A DNA stretch of 64,000 bases from Chlamydomonas reinhardtii. Its lineage: Eukaryota > Chlorophyta > Chlorophyceae > Chlamydomonadales > Chlamydomonadaceae. Made by a program: the position numbers and the translations under genes. The number at the start of each line of letters is the position of its first letter. Positions within the stretch are counted from its first letter, which is position 1. Below the pieces are notes generated by a model. It saw only the letters and a program-made list of their open reading frames with translations, searched no databases and was not told the origin of the DNA. Positions 21,543 to 34,762 of the stretch are shown here, piece by piece. The stretch lies in assembly GCF_000002595.2 (NCBI RefSeq), contig NC_057008.1:1714204-1778203 (forward strand). The letters run 5' to 3'.

Positions 21543-24500
21543 ATGGACGCGGCAAGACCAATGATGAAAAAGAAGAGAAATGAGCTGGAGTTACTGTTGG
21601 GCAACGCCGATGCGGCCGGTTCGGCGGCCTTCTCGCCGAAGGCTCCACCGCTTTCGCTCGCAAGCCCCGTGCCAGAAGGAATAATAGAAACAGATGAGCA
21701 GCTGGCGCGGCGCCTGCACGAGGAGCTGAACGGAATGCGCGTGAAGCGTCGTGGGAGCAAGGCGGTGACCGAGGTACGTGTGTGCGGTCCCCCGTGCGCG
21801 GGTCGTGGAGCTGCATTTGCTCGCTGCGGACCTAATCTGAGCTTGGGGGCACGAGGGCTGCGGCGGGAGGCTGCCAAGCTCTATGTTGGGGTACGGCGAG
21901 CACGCATGCAAGGGAGCGTGCAACAGAAGCACCCGTCTGCAACGCTTTACACGCCCTCCACGCTTCTCCGACTCGTTGCTCTTTTCAGGACCAGGTATCG
22001 CCTGTGGCCCGCATCACCACGGCGCTGCAAGCCCGCAATAAGCCGGACACGCCGGGCGGCGGGGCGAAGGTCCCGCGGGCTGAGTCCGCTGGCCCAGTCG
22101 GCCACAAGGGCCCGTGCGCAACCTCCTCCCTGCATGCCGTCGCCGAGGGTGCAGGCGAGGGCGCGCGGGGCGAGGCATCTCGGAGCGGACAGGCCGCACC
22201 CGCTGCAACCGGGGCCGTGCAGGGCCAGGCGCCCGCCTCCGCCACCTCCTCGGGGCAGGGCCAGGGCGGGGGCCAGGGCGGGAGCGCCAGCGGGGCCCAC
22301 GGCCAGTCGGCGGGAGGCGACGCGGGCGCTGAGGCTGCTCGGCGCAAGCGCAACACGGTGCCTGCACGGGAGCTGCACCTGTTGCTGACGCAGGCGTCGT
22401 CGGCGGTGGCGGTGCCCAGCAGCCGGGTAGGTCGCTAGTCCTGAGGCCGGTGCACTGCATGTCGGGTGGGCGCCGGGCACGCCCAGCGGAAGTCGCGCCA
22501 GTGTGTCTAATTATTTTTGTGGTATGCTGCAGCACACATGCATCGCTCTTGCTGAACTAGCATATGGTCAGGCTGGGTCTTAGATGGGTACCATTCCGTG
22601 AACGCAGGTGGACTCTGCACTGAGCCCTTCGCGGCGCGCTGTCCAGCCGCATCCGTCGGGCGGCGCCCGCGACGGCGCCGCGCCGTCCTCGTCGCACCAT
22701 GCCCTTGCACCGGCAGGCGACGGGCCGGGCACAGGTGCTGCACCTGCTGGCGCCAGCGCGGGCCGTGTCGGGGACGCCACGGGGCTGCTGTCGGGCCGGC
22801 GCGAGTCCGATGTGGGGCGGGCGCAGGGTGGAGGTGGAGGAGGAGGAGGCGCGGCTGCGGCGGCGGGCACGGGCCAGGCACAGCCTGGTGGTGCAGGCAC
22901 GGGGCAGCCTTCGGGCAGCTCTGGCTCAGCACCGGTGCCGCCGCTGCCCCCGCACCCGCTGGCGGTGGCGCTGCCTGCTGACGCGCCTGCGCCGCCGCCA
23001 GTGCTCAAGCTGAAGCAGCGCCTGCTGGCGGGCTACGCGGCAGCCGTGGCGCCGCCGCCTCCGTGCGGTGTTGGGGCGGGGGCGTCGCTGGAGCGCAGCA
23101 GTGCGGCCTCGCTCTTCCACTCCCAGGAGCTGGATGCGGCTGCGGCGGCAGCGGCGGGTGCCGCAGGCGCCGCGGCGGTCCACGCAGCCGGGGCGGGCCA
23201 GGGCGGCGGCGGCGGCGGCAGTGGTGGCGGCGGCTGCAGCTCCACTGACGAGACGGAGCACGATGAGGCCGCGGCGGCGGCGGCGCAGGCGCCTGGCGCG
23301 GGCCGGCACGGCGGGCCCTTCACTGGCTCCCAGGGCATGGCGGCGCCGCTGGCCGGGCCGGGCAGTGACGTGGACATGGACGACGGGCCGCACGACGACG
23401 ACGACGGCGGCGCCCACCCGCACGACCACCAGCGGCACATGTCGCGCGGCGCCGGCAGCGATGGCGGTGCCGGCGGTGGCAAGCAAGGGGGCGGCGGCGG
23501 TAGCGGAGGCAACCCGCTCAAGGTGTCCAAGCTGCCCATGATTCGGGCGGGCCGGGGCTGGTACCGCGGGCGGCTGCTGCGCACCAGCCCCGATGGCGGC
23601 CGCGTGTTGGTGGAGGTGCCGGGCGCGCCGGGGCTGGGCGAGGGCGAGGCCGCGCTGACAGGCCCGGTGTGGCTGCCGGCCGTCAGCGACCGCATCTGGC
23701 GTGGCTCCGTCAAGGGCAAGGACTGGAAATACCTGGTGCGTGTTTTGGGGGCAGAGGGTGCGGGTGCGGGCTTGCCTGGCGGCATGTTGCACTCCTGGTG
23801 CGAGGACACAGGCGGTGACAGGTACAGATAGCTAGCTATGTTATGGGACTGCCTGTGGACTTGAGCACGCCGCTATGCGCCTCCGCCGCTCGCGCACTTC
23901 TCATCCCTTCCCCTCGTGCGCTTCCATGTCTACGCAGGGCGACGGCGCGTGGGAGCCCAAGCCCGGCGCCTTCAAGCGCGGCAAGCAGGGCACCGCCATC
24001 AACGGCCTGCCACTGCCGCTGCCGGCCTGGGCGGTGGGGCCCAACGGCGAGGAGAGCGCGCCCGCACAGGCGGCGTCGGCGGCGGACCTGCCGGCGCCGC
24101 CTCGCGGTGCCAAGCGCGAGCGCGACCGGACGGGGGGCGGTGCTGATGAGGTGGGTGCATGCGGCCGGGATGGCGGGTGGGGGGCATGATTGCGATGACG
24201 GGCAGTGGCTCGCTGGCAATGCACATGATTTTTAGCATGGGTAGCCGGTACACCTGTGGTGCGGAGTTGCTGACGGCAGCCCCTCCTCCTCCACCCTGTG
24301 GACGCCGCAGGACCCGGACCATCATGAGCGCCCGCGCTCGCACAAGCCGCGGAAGACGTCGCCCTCGGCAACAGCGGCGGCCGCGGCGGCAGCGCTAGCG
24401 TCCGGGGAAGCCAAGGCCAAGCGGGGCTCCGCCGGCGGCGGTAAGGCACCGGCGGCGTCCCAGGCTCAGACCCAGGCCGTGTGTGTGAAGCAGGAGCCGA

Positions 24501-27500
24501 CCGTGTCCCAGCCAGCCCCGGAGCTGCTTCGAGCGGCCGCGGCACACGCGCCCGCTGGCGAGGTGCAGGCGGCGACTGTGCCGCAGCGCGGGAGCCCAGC
24601 AGCAGCAGACGCAACAGCTGTTGCAGCAGCGACTGTAACAGCGACTGTAACAACGGCTGCCGCGAAGGTGGAGGAGGTCGAGCAGGAGGAGGAGGGGCAG
24701 CAGCTGGGTGTGGTCGGGGGCAGCGAGGAGACGGAAACAGAGGATGCCGAGCACGTGCATCGCGAGCCGGAGCACACGGGGAAAGCGGAGCTGGCGCCTG
24801 CACCGGAGGCGGGACCCGACCTTGCCGCGCCCGGCCCAGCAGCAGCGGTCCCGGCCACAGTGGAGGTTGCACAGGCCTTAGGAGCAGCAGCTGCTGCGGC
24901 GGCTGCTCCGCCTGCTGATGCGGCGGCCCACTCACCTCGGCAGCGGACGTCCGATGCGGGGAGGGCCTCCTCTCCCTCCTCCTCGCAGCAGCCGGCGCCG
25001 CCGCCGCCGAAGTCCAAAGCAAAAGCCAAGGCAGCGGAGGCAGCCGCGGCAGCTGCGGCAGCGGCAGCAGCTGCTGCTGCGGCTGAGGCGGCCGCCGCCG
25101 CAGCGGCCGCAGAGGCGGCTGCCACTGCTGCCGCCGCGAACGCGGACGAGGTCATGGCCGAGACAGAGGTCAGCCACAGCGTCCGCACCGGCACCCGGGC
25201 TGGCCACGCCCACGCTGCCGCGGCGGCGGCTGCAGCGGCCACCGGCGCGGCAGACGCGGCGGTGTCGCCCGACGACCTGCAGGACCTCGCCACCGGTGAG
25301 GGCGAGGACGACGAGGCGGCGCCGATGTGGGAGCCGGGCATGGCCTTCCCGCGGCAGCACGCGCCGCGGCGGGCGCAGCCGCGGCGGCAGGCCCTACGCT
25401 CTCCGCTGGACGGCCTGCACCCCTCCCACCACCACCACCACCACCACCACCAGTCCTCCCACGCCTACCACCCTGCACAGCACTCCCTGGCGGGGCACAG
25501 CGGCGACGAGGCGGACGTGGACGCGGACGGCGAGGGCGCCGGCAGCCTGTACGGCCGCCGGTCCAGCAACGACGGCGGCGACGGCGGCAATGGGCGCGAG
25601 GGCGGCCGGCGGCGAGCGGCGGCGCGCGCGGCGGCGGTGGCGGCGGCGGCGGCGCGGGCTGAGGCGGAGGTGGAGGAGGACGAGATGGAGGAGGTGATGC
25701 TGGGGCGGCGGCCGGCGCGGAAGACCGACAAACACGGCATGCCCTACGGCTCCACGACACATGGCACCATGGCGGCCGCCGCCGCCGCCACTGCGGGCCC
25801 CGGCAAGCGGCAGCAGGGCGGCTACAACGGCGGCTTCGGCGCCGGCGCGGGCGGGGCGGCAGGGCCCCGTGGCGGGCGGGCTGGCAGCCGTGCCGAGGGC
25901 TACGGCGGCGAGAGCAGCGGCGCGCTGGAGGACTCGTCCAACGGCCGGGCGGCTGGCGGCGGCAGTGGCGCCATCGGTCTGGCCAAGGCCGGCAGCCGCG
26001 CGGCGTCACTGCCGGGCGGCCTGGCGGGCGAGTCGTCCGGCGCGGTGGGCGGCGGGCCCGGCTCGCCCTGGGACGCGGCGGCGGCGCAGTGGCAGCAGAA
26101 GCAGCAGCGGCACATGCAGGCGGACGGACTGGGTGCGCACGAGCCGCCGCGCAACCGGCGGAAAGGTGAGGGGGTGCACATGGGAGAATGGGTGCACGCC
26201 TGGCTACGCGGGCACCGGGCCTCACAAAGTAGATTGCGGGCTTCCATTTTAGAGAAGCCCACACGTGTTGCATGCAGCATCTAAACACTCGCTGCGCTCT
26301 CGTTGCACCCCCTTCTTACCTATCCCACGCCGTGCACCGCAACCCCTGCCCGCAGGCAAGCCCTCCCGCGCGCGCATGGACGGCGAGGGCGACGCGTTGC
26401 TGGCGGCCGAGGTGGGCGAGTGGGAGGCGCTGCAGGGCGAGTGGGTCGAGTGGGCGCGCATGCCGGCCGCGCTGCAGCAGATGTACTACCCGGTGGTGCA
26501 CAAGCCGCGCAAGCCGGTGGACGTGGAGGACTACATGGTGCCGGCGGGCGGCGGCGGAGAGGGCGGCGGCAAGCAGGCGGGCGCGGGCGGCGCGGGCGGC
26601 CGGCGCAGCGCCGCGGGCGCCTACTACAGCGCCGACTGCCTGGGGCCGCCCAAGAAGCGAAGGGTGGGTGCGGGGCGCTGGGGTGGCTCGTGGGGGGGGG
26701 GGGCCTGGCGTGTGAGGTCTTGGGAGACGGCGTATGCTTCTTTGCCTTTGTGGATTACCGTTGCCTGCAAGTTCTTGCTTATCAATTCATGCTCTGCTCG
26801 GGACGCAGGCGTGCGGCGAGTACACGCACCATTACCACGCCCCCTCGCCCCCGCGCGCGGCCTCCCCCGCCGACGAGGAGTACGCCTACAGCTGGGAGGC
26901 GGCTGCGGAGGACGAGCCGCAGCCCGACGACCACGAGGCGGACGAGGACTACGAGCCGCCCTACCGACCGCCCGGCGCCGGCCGCCGCTACAGCGCCGCC
27001 GGCGGCGCCAGCGACCGCGGCGAGCAGCGCGGCGGCGGGCGGCGCGGCCGCGGCGCGGCGGACCCAGAGTACGAGCTGCCTGGCGGCCAGTACAGCCGGC
27101 GGGGCGGGTACACGGAGGCCGAGGAAGAGGCGGCGGAGCTGGGGCCGTCGCCGCATAGGGGCAACGGCGGTCTGTCGGCATTCGCGGGGCTGCTGCAGGC
27201 GGCGCTGGGAGACGCAAACGCCGCGCGCAGGGCTGCTGCTGCGGCAGCGGCAGCCGCCGCCGCCGCGCAAGACTCGCGCGCCGCCGTGGTCGCGGCCGGG
27301 ACGGCAGGCGGCGCGGCCGCTGGCGGCGTAGCCTTGCCCGCGTGCGCGGCGCCTGCGCTGCTGACTGTGGCGTCGGGGGCGGGCGCTGCTGGTGCCAGCC
27401 TGGCGGCACACGCGGCGCATGTGGCCTTGTCCGACAGCAGCGCCAACCACAGCGCCGGGGAGGACGGCACCAAGGCAGGCAGCGGCGGCGGCAGCGACGG

Positions 27501-29289
27501 CTGCGCCGCAGGCGGCGCCGGCGGCTGCACCCTGGCACCGCCTAACGGCGTGACCGTCTCGGCTGCAATGGTTGCAGCGGCGGCAGCGGCCGCGGCGGCG
27601 GCCGGGATGGGCGGTGTTGCGTTGGGCGAGAGCCCGCTGCCGCCGCAGCTGAGCTACGGCGGCGCCAGCGGCGCGCTGCTGCTGCCCCTGGGCGGCAGCA
27701 CACCGCCGCCGCCAGGCAGCGTGGCGCTGCGACCGGCGACGCCCACGCGAGCGCGCCGCACCGGGCGGCCGCCGTCTGTGGCGCTGGGTGCGGGCGCGCC
27801 GCTGCCCAAGCTGCCCGCGCTGTCGTCCTCGGCGTCGCTGCAGCTCAAGGGCGTGAGCTCGCTGGGCGCAGCGCCCAACGGCGGCGCCGCCGGCGCGGAG
27901 CCGTCGGCCTCGCTGGCGGCGTGCAATGCCGCTGTGGTGGCGGCGCTGGCGGCCTGTGTGGCGCCGCCCGCGCAGCCGGCGCAGCCTGGCGTGAAGCCTG
28001 ACGTTGTGATGGCGGAGGCCGACGCGGTGGCAGCAACAAGCGCGGAAGCTCGCATAGCCCAGCAGCAGCAGCAGCAGCAGCAGCCTGTCCTCCATCACGC
28101 ATCGCAGGTGCCGCACTCTGCACCCCTCGAACCCGAGCAACACCACCACCCGCCGCACCCACACAGCCTCCCCAACCCCGCCTCCGAGCTCGCAGCAGCG
28201 GCAGCCGCGCCTCGTGCAGAGCCTGCCATGCACGCAGCAGCGCACCCCGCCTCCGCAGCTGCGCACGCCGGCGCCCCTGACGCCGCCGGCATCACCACCA
28301 CCGCCGCAGCGGGCGGTGGCGCCTGCGACTCCCACGACGCCGCTGCCAGCTCGCTGCTGCAGCTGGCCACGCAGCACGACGACCCCGAGGACGCCGACCC
28401 CGCCGCGCTGGAGCGCCGCGCACGGGAGCAGCTGGAGGAGCTGCACGCAGCCGCGGCCGCGGCGGACGCCCACGCGCACGCCTCCGCTGCAGGAGGAGCG
28501 GGAGCAGACCACCGGCACCACAACCGGCACCACCACCGCGGCAGCGCCGCAGGCAGCCTGAAGCCGGACCCGGACTCGGACGGCAGCGGCGCCGCCGGAG
28601 GCGGCCCCTCGTCGCGCCGCTGGGGGGTGGGCGGCGGCAAGCGCAACGGCTCGTCCGCCACTGTGGCCGGGGTGGGGTCAGTGAACGCCGCGGCGGTGCT
28701 GCCGCCGGGGCTGTTGGCGGCGGTGCGCGGGCGGCCGCCGGGTGGCTGCGCGGTGATGGACGCCATCAGCGGCCTGCTGGGGGGCGGCGAGGGCGCGGCG
28801 GAGATGCAGCAGCTGGCGCTGCGGGCGGCGCTGGAGCTGGACGCGCACATTGTGGTGCAGCAGGCGCAGCTTGCGCAGCAGGCGGCGGCGGCCGCGCAGG
28901 CGCAGCAGGTGGCGGCGGCGATGGCGGCGGCGCTGCCGGCCATCTCGGAGGCGCTGCTGGCGGCTCTGCCCAGCCCGGACGCGGTGGCGGCGGCGTACGG
29001 CGCGCGGCAGCTGGCGGCGGCGGGCGCACCGGTGAGTGCGGGAGCGGGCAGGTGCGGGAGGGGGCCAAGAGGCTGGTCGTTGGGTGCGCGGGGCCACAAG
29101 GCGGGAGGAGGATTGTTGCAGACGTTGTGAAAGACTTTACCACTTAGTGTTCGTGCCGGTATTGGCAACCCATGCAATTTTTGAATCTGTCTGACTTCCT
29201 TTGTTTCCCGGCTGCACTTGCTGTCCTTTTGTGTGCAGACGCTGACCGAGCTGCTGAACAGCCCGGCAGCCCTGCCGCTGTTCCGGTAG
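21543..29289 (+). CDS. Large low-complexity probable nuclear protein, 2148 aa, family not identified
   Basis: Eight exons with consistent phases: 21543-21773, 21989-22426, 22608-23735, 23938-24150, 24311-26165, 26356-26663, 26809-29031 and 29239-29289 (stop). Total 6447 nt, 2148 aa. Most of it is Ala/Gly/Gln/His-rich and probably disordered. Conserved-looking parts are a short N-terminal helix (TDEQLARRLHEELNGM), a barrel-like segment across exons 3-4 (GRGWYRGRLLRTSP ... VSDRIWRGSVKGKDWKYL, GDGAWEPKPGAFKRG), a segment in exon 6 (EWEALQGEWVEWARMP, MYYPVVHKPRKPVDVEDY) ending in a basic PPKKRR that could be a nuclear signal, and acidic/Tyr-rich stretches after it. The WYRG...WKYL segment resembles Tudor/PWWP-type chromatin readers, but this is a guess. 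The start is the first ATG before MKKKRNELELLLG; an upstream in-frame ATG at 21504 is less likely. Confidence 0.75.
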
Positions 29290-32200
29290 CGCGACGGCAG
29301 CAGCGCCGGTGCGCCCACACCGCATGGCGGCGCAGGAAAGGTAGCCAGCCAGGTGGTCCTAGGAGTCCCCGGTGCCAGCAGTTCGCCAGGGTGCCCACCC
29401 AGGTGCCCACCCAGGGTGCCCACCCAGAGTGCCCACCATTATATGGGCCTATGGGCACAGGGTTGGACACACATGGGGTATTTATAGCGCCGTAACACAG
29501 TTGTGTTGTGGCGCGAGTCTTCATTATGTTGGGTGTAGACAACTGCAGGAGTTTGTTGCTGACAGTTTGTACTGGAACGAATGGTTGGCTTCTCCTCAGA
29601 CCGGGAAGAGCACACCCCATCTAACACCACGTAATGTCTGTCGCAACACAAACGAACCGCAAGTTTTGTCGTTGGGGACACCGGACCGTTTGGACCTACA
29701 TGTTTGCGTGGGTGTGGACGCAGGGCGCATGCAGCATTTTACAGCTGCTTGCTTCTTGGCTCTAGACTGCGCAGGGCCATGGTGTGGCAGCACCTGCCTC
29801 ACCTGACACGTTGACACGGAGACCCGCGTGTGAATGTGTGTGTGTGTTGTGTTTGTTTGACGCAGTGCTGCAATGACTGAGCTGCATTGGGTCCGCATGC
29901 GGGCCTGAGCTGTATGTGAGGACGACCGTTGTGCCTGTCGCCGCATGGGCAGCGTGTGCAGTTATGTTAAGCATTCGTTGTGTGGTGGTGCCATGAGTAA
30001 CGATATTGACGCATGGGTGGCGAGCGCAGCCTCCGAATCGCGGCCACCTAGATGTGGCTGTTATGTGAGGTTGGATCCGCCGTATGTGTTGGGTGTCGGC
30101 CCGGCAAGTGCCGCGATGCTGCCTGCAGGCGAGGTAGCAGGGGCGGTGAGTGAGGGTCGTGTCTCCTGGAGGATGCGTTGAGCACTGAACACACATCCCA
30201 CATGCATAGCCACGTCGATGTGCACGGAAGCTCATGCAGTTGTGTCGTGTTGCTTTGAGGCTTGAGAAGGCATTACGATGTGACGTCGCGCGACCCGACA
30301 GGTGTGCGTGTTGCAGCATTGTCGTGACGTCGGTTTCTTTATGTGGTCAGATAAGCCCATCGTGTACCGTATCGCGAATTGCGGGGCTCCTGGGTTTGTG
30401 GATGCGTTGCCGGTCATCTCAGAACTGGAATGCCTCCTTGCCTTGCACCACGGTGCATGGAGGTGGGCTGGGCGGCGTGGGGGCGGGGTTGGGGCTGTGG
30501 GTGGGTGGGTGCGTCACTGTGCGCGGTGAGGGGGCATATACCCCCAACGAATAGGGGCGGGTTGAAAGCGGGGAGCTACGGCTGGGTATACTGGCATTGG
30601 CGTGGTGGCACTCCGGTGGGTTACGCAAAGGACAAGAGGCACTGTCGGCATCCCATGAGGTCAAGTGCGGAGGTGTGGGGTTGACGAGCCCCAGAGTTGA
30701 ATCACATGTACTATTCCCTACGATTGGTGTAACTGTAAGTCTGCGTCGTTTCGGGTCCCTGAAGCGGTGCCGGCTTAACGGCGGTGTGTCCGTGAGCTGG
30801 CTCGGCGGGCTCTATGCAAGAGACAGACTCAGCAAAACAAGTAAGCCCGTGTACGGTGGCACGCTTTGGCACTCCGTCAAAGAGGCCCAATCCGCCACAG
30901 CAGCCACGCGGTGCGAGAAGGCTCCCGGCGGCGCATTGATGCGGTAGTAGCACAGCTGATGGGCTAAAGCAGGCTCGAGCCTCCAATTCCAGGAGGGGAC
31001 TAGTTACGGAGGGACTAGTTAATGGAGCTCTTACGAGAGCAAGCCTACTACTAGAGTAGGTCGTCGCCTCGTCGGCGTTGCAGGTGGCACGTCCCTGAGG
31101 TCCAGAGCAGATATCGCTCGCGACTCGCGTCAGCAAGTCCCTCTTGTAACCAATGCAATCTAGTTAGTCAGCCGCACCTTCTGTCACGGCTTGCATCGTC
31201 AGGGAGCGGCCGGTATGCGCAAGGGTAGGCAACACGCTGGACCCATGTGCCTGTATGCACATGCAAAAGGCGTCGTTGTCGCGCGTGCACTACCCGCCAT
31301 CGGCTCCTCCGGGCCCTCCTTAAGCTCTCAAGTCCGCGGTCCGTGCGTACCGTACATGCAGCCTGCTGCGCAAACAGCCCGCAGCCCATGGCAGGGGCCT
31401 GGACGGGCGTGCGCCTGGGGACTGGTTTGGCAACATGTGCTGCATGTACGAGGTTGGCAGCTTGTGGGCATTTGACATCTAGCTTCGAAGCTCGACTCCT
31501 ATCCAATCCGGCCCACGCACTCAACGCACCGACGCAGGGACCGCTGGTGCGGCGCTCAGCATTGGCGGCTTGACTGCAGTGACAGAGGCGATGTAGCGTT
31601 CCGCGGGCTCTAGGGAGCTGTTCGGTTCGCCCATTGACGGTACCCGCCGTGGCCCGCGACTATGTTGCGAAGTAGGCGCTGGACGGGGATTCCATACCAC
31701 CGTCCGGCCTAGGTCAGCGGTGTGAGGAGCTGTCAGACCTGCGGATTGCGCAGTGCTAGCCCTCTTACATCGGTCTGGTTACAGCCTGTCGTAGGCGTTG
31801 ACCAAACAAATTGCGGCTTCGTAAGGGCACGCGGCGAGTGCGGGAGTGGCTTGGATGCCCCCGGTCGGCTGGACAGTGACGTTCGATGGCGAGGGTGGGC
31901 TGTAGGAAGTATACATTGGGCGTGCCGGCCATGCCACCGGCTGGCCCCCCCTGGCATGGCTCCAACGCGCAATGGCCGCTGAGGGTTTGCAAGCGCCTTA
32001 TTGAATCCTCCTGTGCATCTGACCTGCTGTACAAGCCCTTGGGAATGCTATGTCAGGCCTGGTCGAATGGAAAGCCTAGCAGTGTAGAGGTAGGTAGCTG
32101 GGTGCCCCTATCAGGTGCAGGGGGGACTCGCGAGAGCTGGCGACCGCACTCGGCACCGCCCGGGGTGCAAGATTTGTTCACGCAGCTTCCCGCGCGCATA

Positions 32201-33293
32201 CTGTTGCAAGTGTATTTGATCATGAATCCCAGCATAATGAAGCCGAGCCCGCCCGGAATGTGCGAGAGGCTGCGCCTTAGGCGGATGGTACGCATGTGCT
32301 GCCAGCGCGCGAGACACCGGCGTCGGTCGACACCAGAGCTGCGCATGGCCGTTAGCGCCCGATACCCTGTACATGGCCGTGTGGATGGAGCGGTAAAACT
32401 CTGCAGAGGTCTGATACGTGTCTCCCGTATCCGTACATTTCGCCCCATTCCGTTCAGCGAGCTGCTGAGCGGGAGAGGGCGCTGGTGGGACTCGAGGCCT
32501 ACTCTGCACCTACGGCTCAGACTCACAGCTCTAGACACCCCTGCAACTCTTTTGCGAACAGCAAGCGCGCGCGCGACTGCCAACTGGTGTCAGCTCCCGC
32601 TTGTTGCACATTCCTTTGGGCCCTGCAACAGAGCCTTCTCGCCTTCAAACAAGGTTCCTCAGGTAAGCATTTACTTACAGAATGCATTTACGGGCTCGAG
32701 GGGCTAGGCGCGCGTGAGGACGTAGCGGTGCACGCGGGCGCAGGTGCCGCGCAGTCGACCGAGCGCGCGACACCGCCGCAACACCTTGCGCCTTGCGGGT
32801 TGCGTATTCTTGTGCCGACATGCACCTTGGGCGCATGTTTATCTTTCCGTGTTAGGCGGGAGAAGGGGAGTCAACCGTTGAGGGCAATGCCCGCGTCTGG
32901 GTTCCTGCGATGCCCGGCATAAATGGTCCCCCGGTTCAGCCCTTGCGACAACTGTGTTTAAGTCATGAATGTGGCGCTGGGTCGGACCCGGTCGGACCCG
33001 GTGTGAGGAAGGCCATGAGGCATCAGCGCCACGCACTCGCGGACGCGGCGTTTTGGGCCGGGTTGTTGCGAATCTTAGTTTACACAGACAAACCAGGGCA
33101 TTTTGCGGCGATGGGGACAGTGCGCGGGCCACGCTTGCGACTCTCGCATGCCCAACACATGTCCAGGCCACGCGTGTGGCCGAGACCTTTTGTAACGCCG
33201 CTTCCGCACAAATGTCTGATCGTTCACATTATTACTGTTCTGTGCAGGTTCCAAGAGCGTCCAGGGTTCCGCTGTCATTAACAACGCCAGACG
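29290..33293. other. Long spacer, no supported gene
   Basis: Four kilobases between two plus-strand genes. The left end is the 3' UTR of the large nuclear-protein gene. Open frames in 30000-33000 are short, overlap on both strands and show no splice-linked continuation or recognised motif. Base composition is less GC-rich than in the flanking genes. The right end holds the promoter of the GATA gene. Confidence 0.5.
29388..29437. repeat. Tandem GGTGCCCACCCA repeat in 3' UTR
   Basis: Four units of about 12-14 bases with the core GTGCCCACC, about 100 bases downstream of the stop codon of the large nuclear-protein gene. Confidence 0.8.
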
Positions 33294-34762
33294 ATGGCCC
33301 CCGCCCCAGCTTTCGAGCCGTCCTGCTCCATGCTGTCCGTCTTCAGCATGTGCACCGCGCTACCGCTGGCGGAGCGTGACGTGAACGGCGCCGGCGCCTG
33401 CTTCTCAGGAGCCTCCGCGCTGGCGTGCCCCTCCAAACCGGCTTCGATACGCCGTGGGGCGTCGTTCCTCGATGTGGAGGATGCCTGTGTGGGCCTGACT
33501 AGCGCCGACCGTGCCTGCTTCCTCATACCTGAGGACAGCGTGTATGTGTCGCCCGCCTGCTCCGCTCGCGAGAACGCCGGCGCCGGCCCCCGCCTGCCGC
33601 TGCCCAGCGGCACCTTCACCACCGCCGTCGCCACCTCGACGAGCGGTGCCAGCCTCAGCGGCCTCTCCGCTGCGCCCACCGGCTTTCTGGCGGGCTGCGA
33701 GGAGTTTGTCCATGCGTCCGTGTGCTTTGAGAAGGCAGCCCAGGCGCTGGAGGCCGTCACCCGCCCGCCGCCCGCGGTTCCCTCGTGTAGCCCTAGCACG
33801 AGCTCCGGTGCCGCGAACGGCGCGCAGGCCGACGAGCCCGCTGCCGGTCTCTTCCGGCGCGTGAGCTCTCTGGCGCCCTCCCCCGCTGCCAGCAGCCATG
33901 AGAACCACCAGCACCAGCACCAGGACGGCTCCTGTTGCTCTTCGGCGGAGGCGGTGGAGGCGCCGGCGGCGCCCGTCGTGTCGGACGGTGCGGCGGCCTG
34001 TGCGGAGCAGCTTCCCCAGCAGGTATTGCTGCCCCAGGTGCCTCTGGAGCACCACCGGCATGAATACCTGGACGCGTCGAGCGCAGCGCTGCAGCTGCAG
34101 GCTCAGCTGCCCACGATGCTCGAGGAGCAGCAGCAGCAATCGCCGGAGGAGGCGGCTCAGCCTGAGCAGTTGCAGCTGCTGCAGGCGGTCCCGGCCCCGG
34201 CTCCGGCTCCCCGGGCCTTCCACCACAAGACTGGTGGCCCCTGTGATCACTGCGGCGCCACGGAGTCGCCGCAGTGGCGCCGCGGCCCGCCCGCCAAGCC
34301 CATGCTGTGAGTAATGTTATGCATGTGGGTTTAGGGTGCCAAAGGCATTGGCATCTGGGTTGGGGTCCTGCACACGACTATGCTGGAGCTTGTGGAGATA
34401 AGGTGTATGAGGGGCCTTGCGATCTGGGTCGGTCACGCGACGGTCCATTTGGGTCGGGTGAAGGTCCATCTGGGTCGGGTCACAGCCCACTTTGGAAACC
34501 AATGTGCATGATGCGTGTGCTCAAGAGGTTGACGCCCCCGCCGCCCCATGTGCGATTCCACCCGTTGCGCTCCACCCCCAGGTGCAACGCCTGCGGCACC
34601 CGATACCGCCGCACTAACCAGCTCGGCCCTGTGGGCGCACACACGCCGGCGGGCCGTGCTGCAGCCGCGGCAGCAGCTGCGGGCGCGTCCGTGTCTGGCG
34701 GCAAGCGCATCAGCAAGGGACACGGCGGCGCCGCGGCCAAACGCAACCGTGCGAGCTACTGA
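33294..34762 (+). CDS. GATA-type zinc-finger transcription factor
   Basis: Two exons, 33294-34306 and 34582-34762, join in frame to 397 aa. The single GATA zinc finger straddles the intron: CDHCGATESPQWRRGPPAKP then CNACGTRYRR, that is C-x2-C, an 18-residue loop with SPQWRRGP, and C-x2-C. It is followed by a basic tail (GGKRISKGHGGAAAKRNR) that should add DNA contacts and nuclear import. Residues 1 to about 300 are low-complexity (Ala, Ser, Pro, then Gln-rich near the finger), typical of an activation region. The 18-residue loop places it with plant-type GATA factors. It is expected to bind GATA motifs in the nucleus; target genes are not evident. The neighbours are unrelated and separated by long spacers. 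Confidence 0.88.
34442..34482. repeat. 21-bp tandem duplication in GATA gene intron
   Basis: Two copies of GGTCCATYTGGGTCGGGT, with a third partial GGGTCGGTCACG just upstream, inside the only intron of the GATA factor gene. Confidence 0.7.

Noticed and set aside
26782-28536. Long open frame (584 codons) on the minus strand opposite the large nuclear-protein gene
   Set aside because: It is the antisense shadow of a GC-rich, Ala/Gly-coding exon; composition is Arg/Gly-rich, with no motif, and the plus-strand gene has consistent splice phases.
30000-33000. Several open frames of 80-270 codons
   Set aside because: They overlap on both strands, have no splice-linked neighbours and no recognised motif, as expected for GC-rich non-coding DNA.
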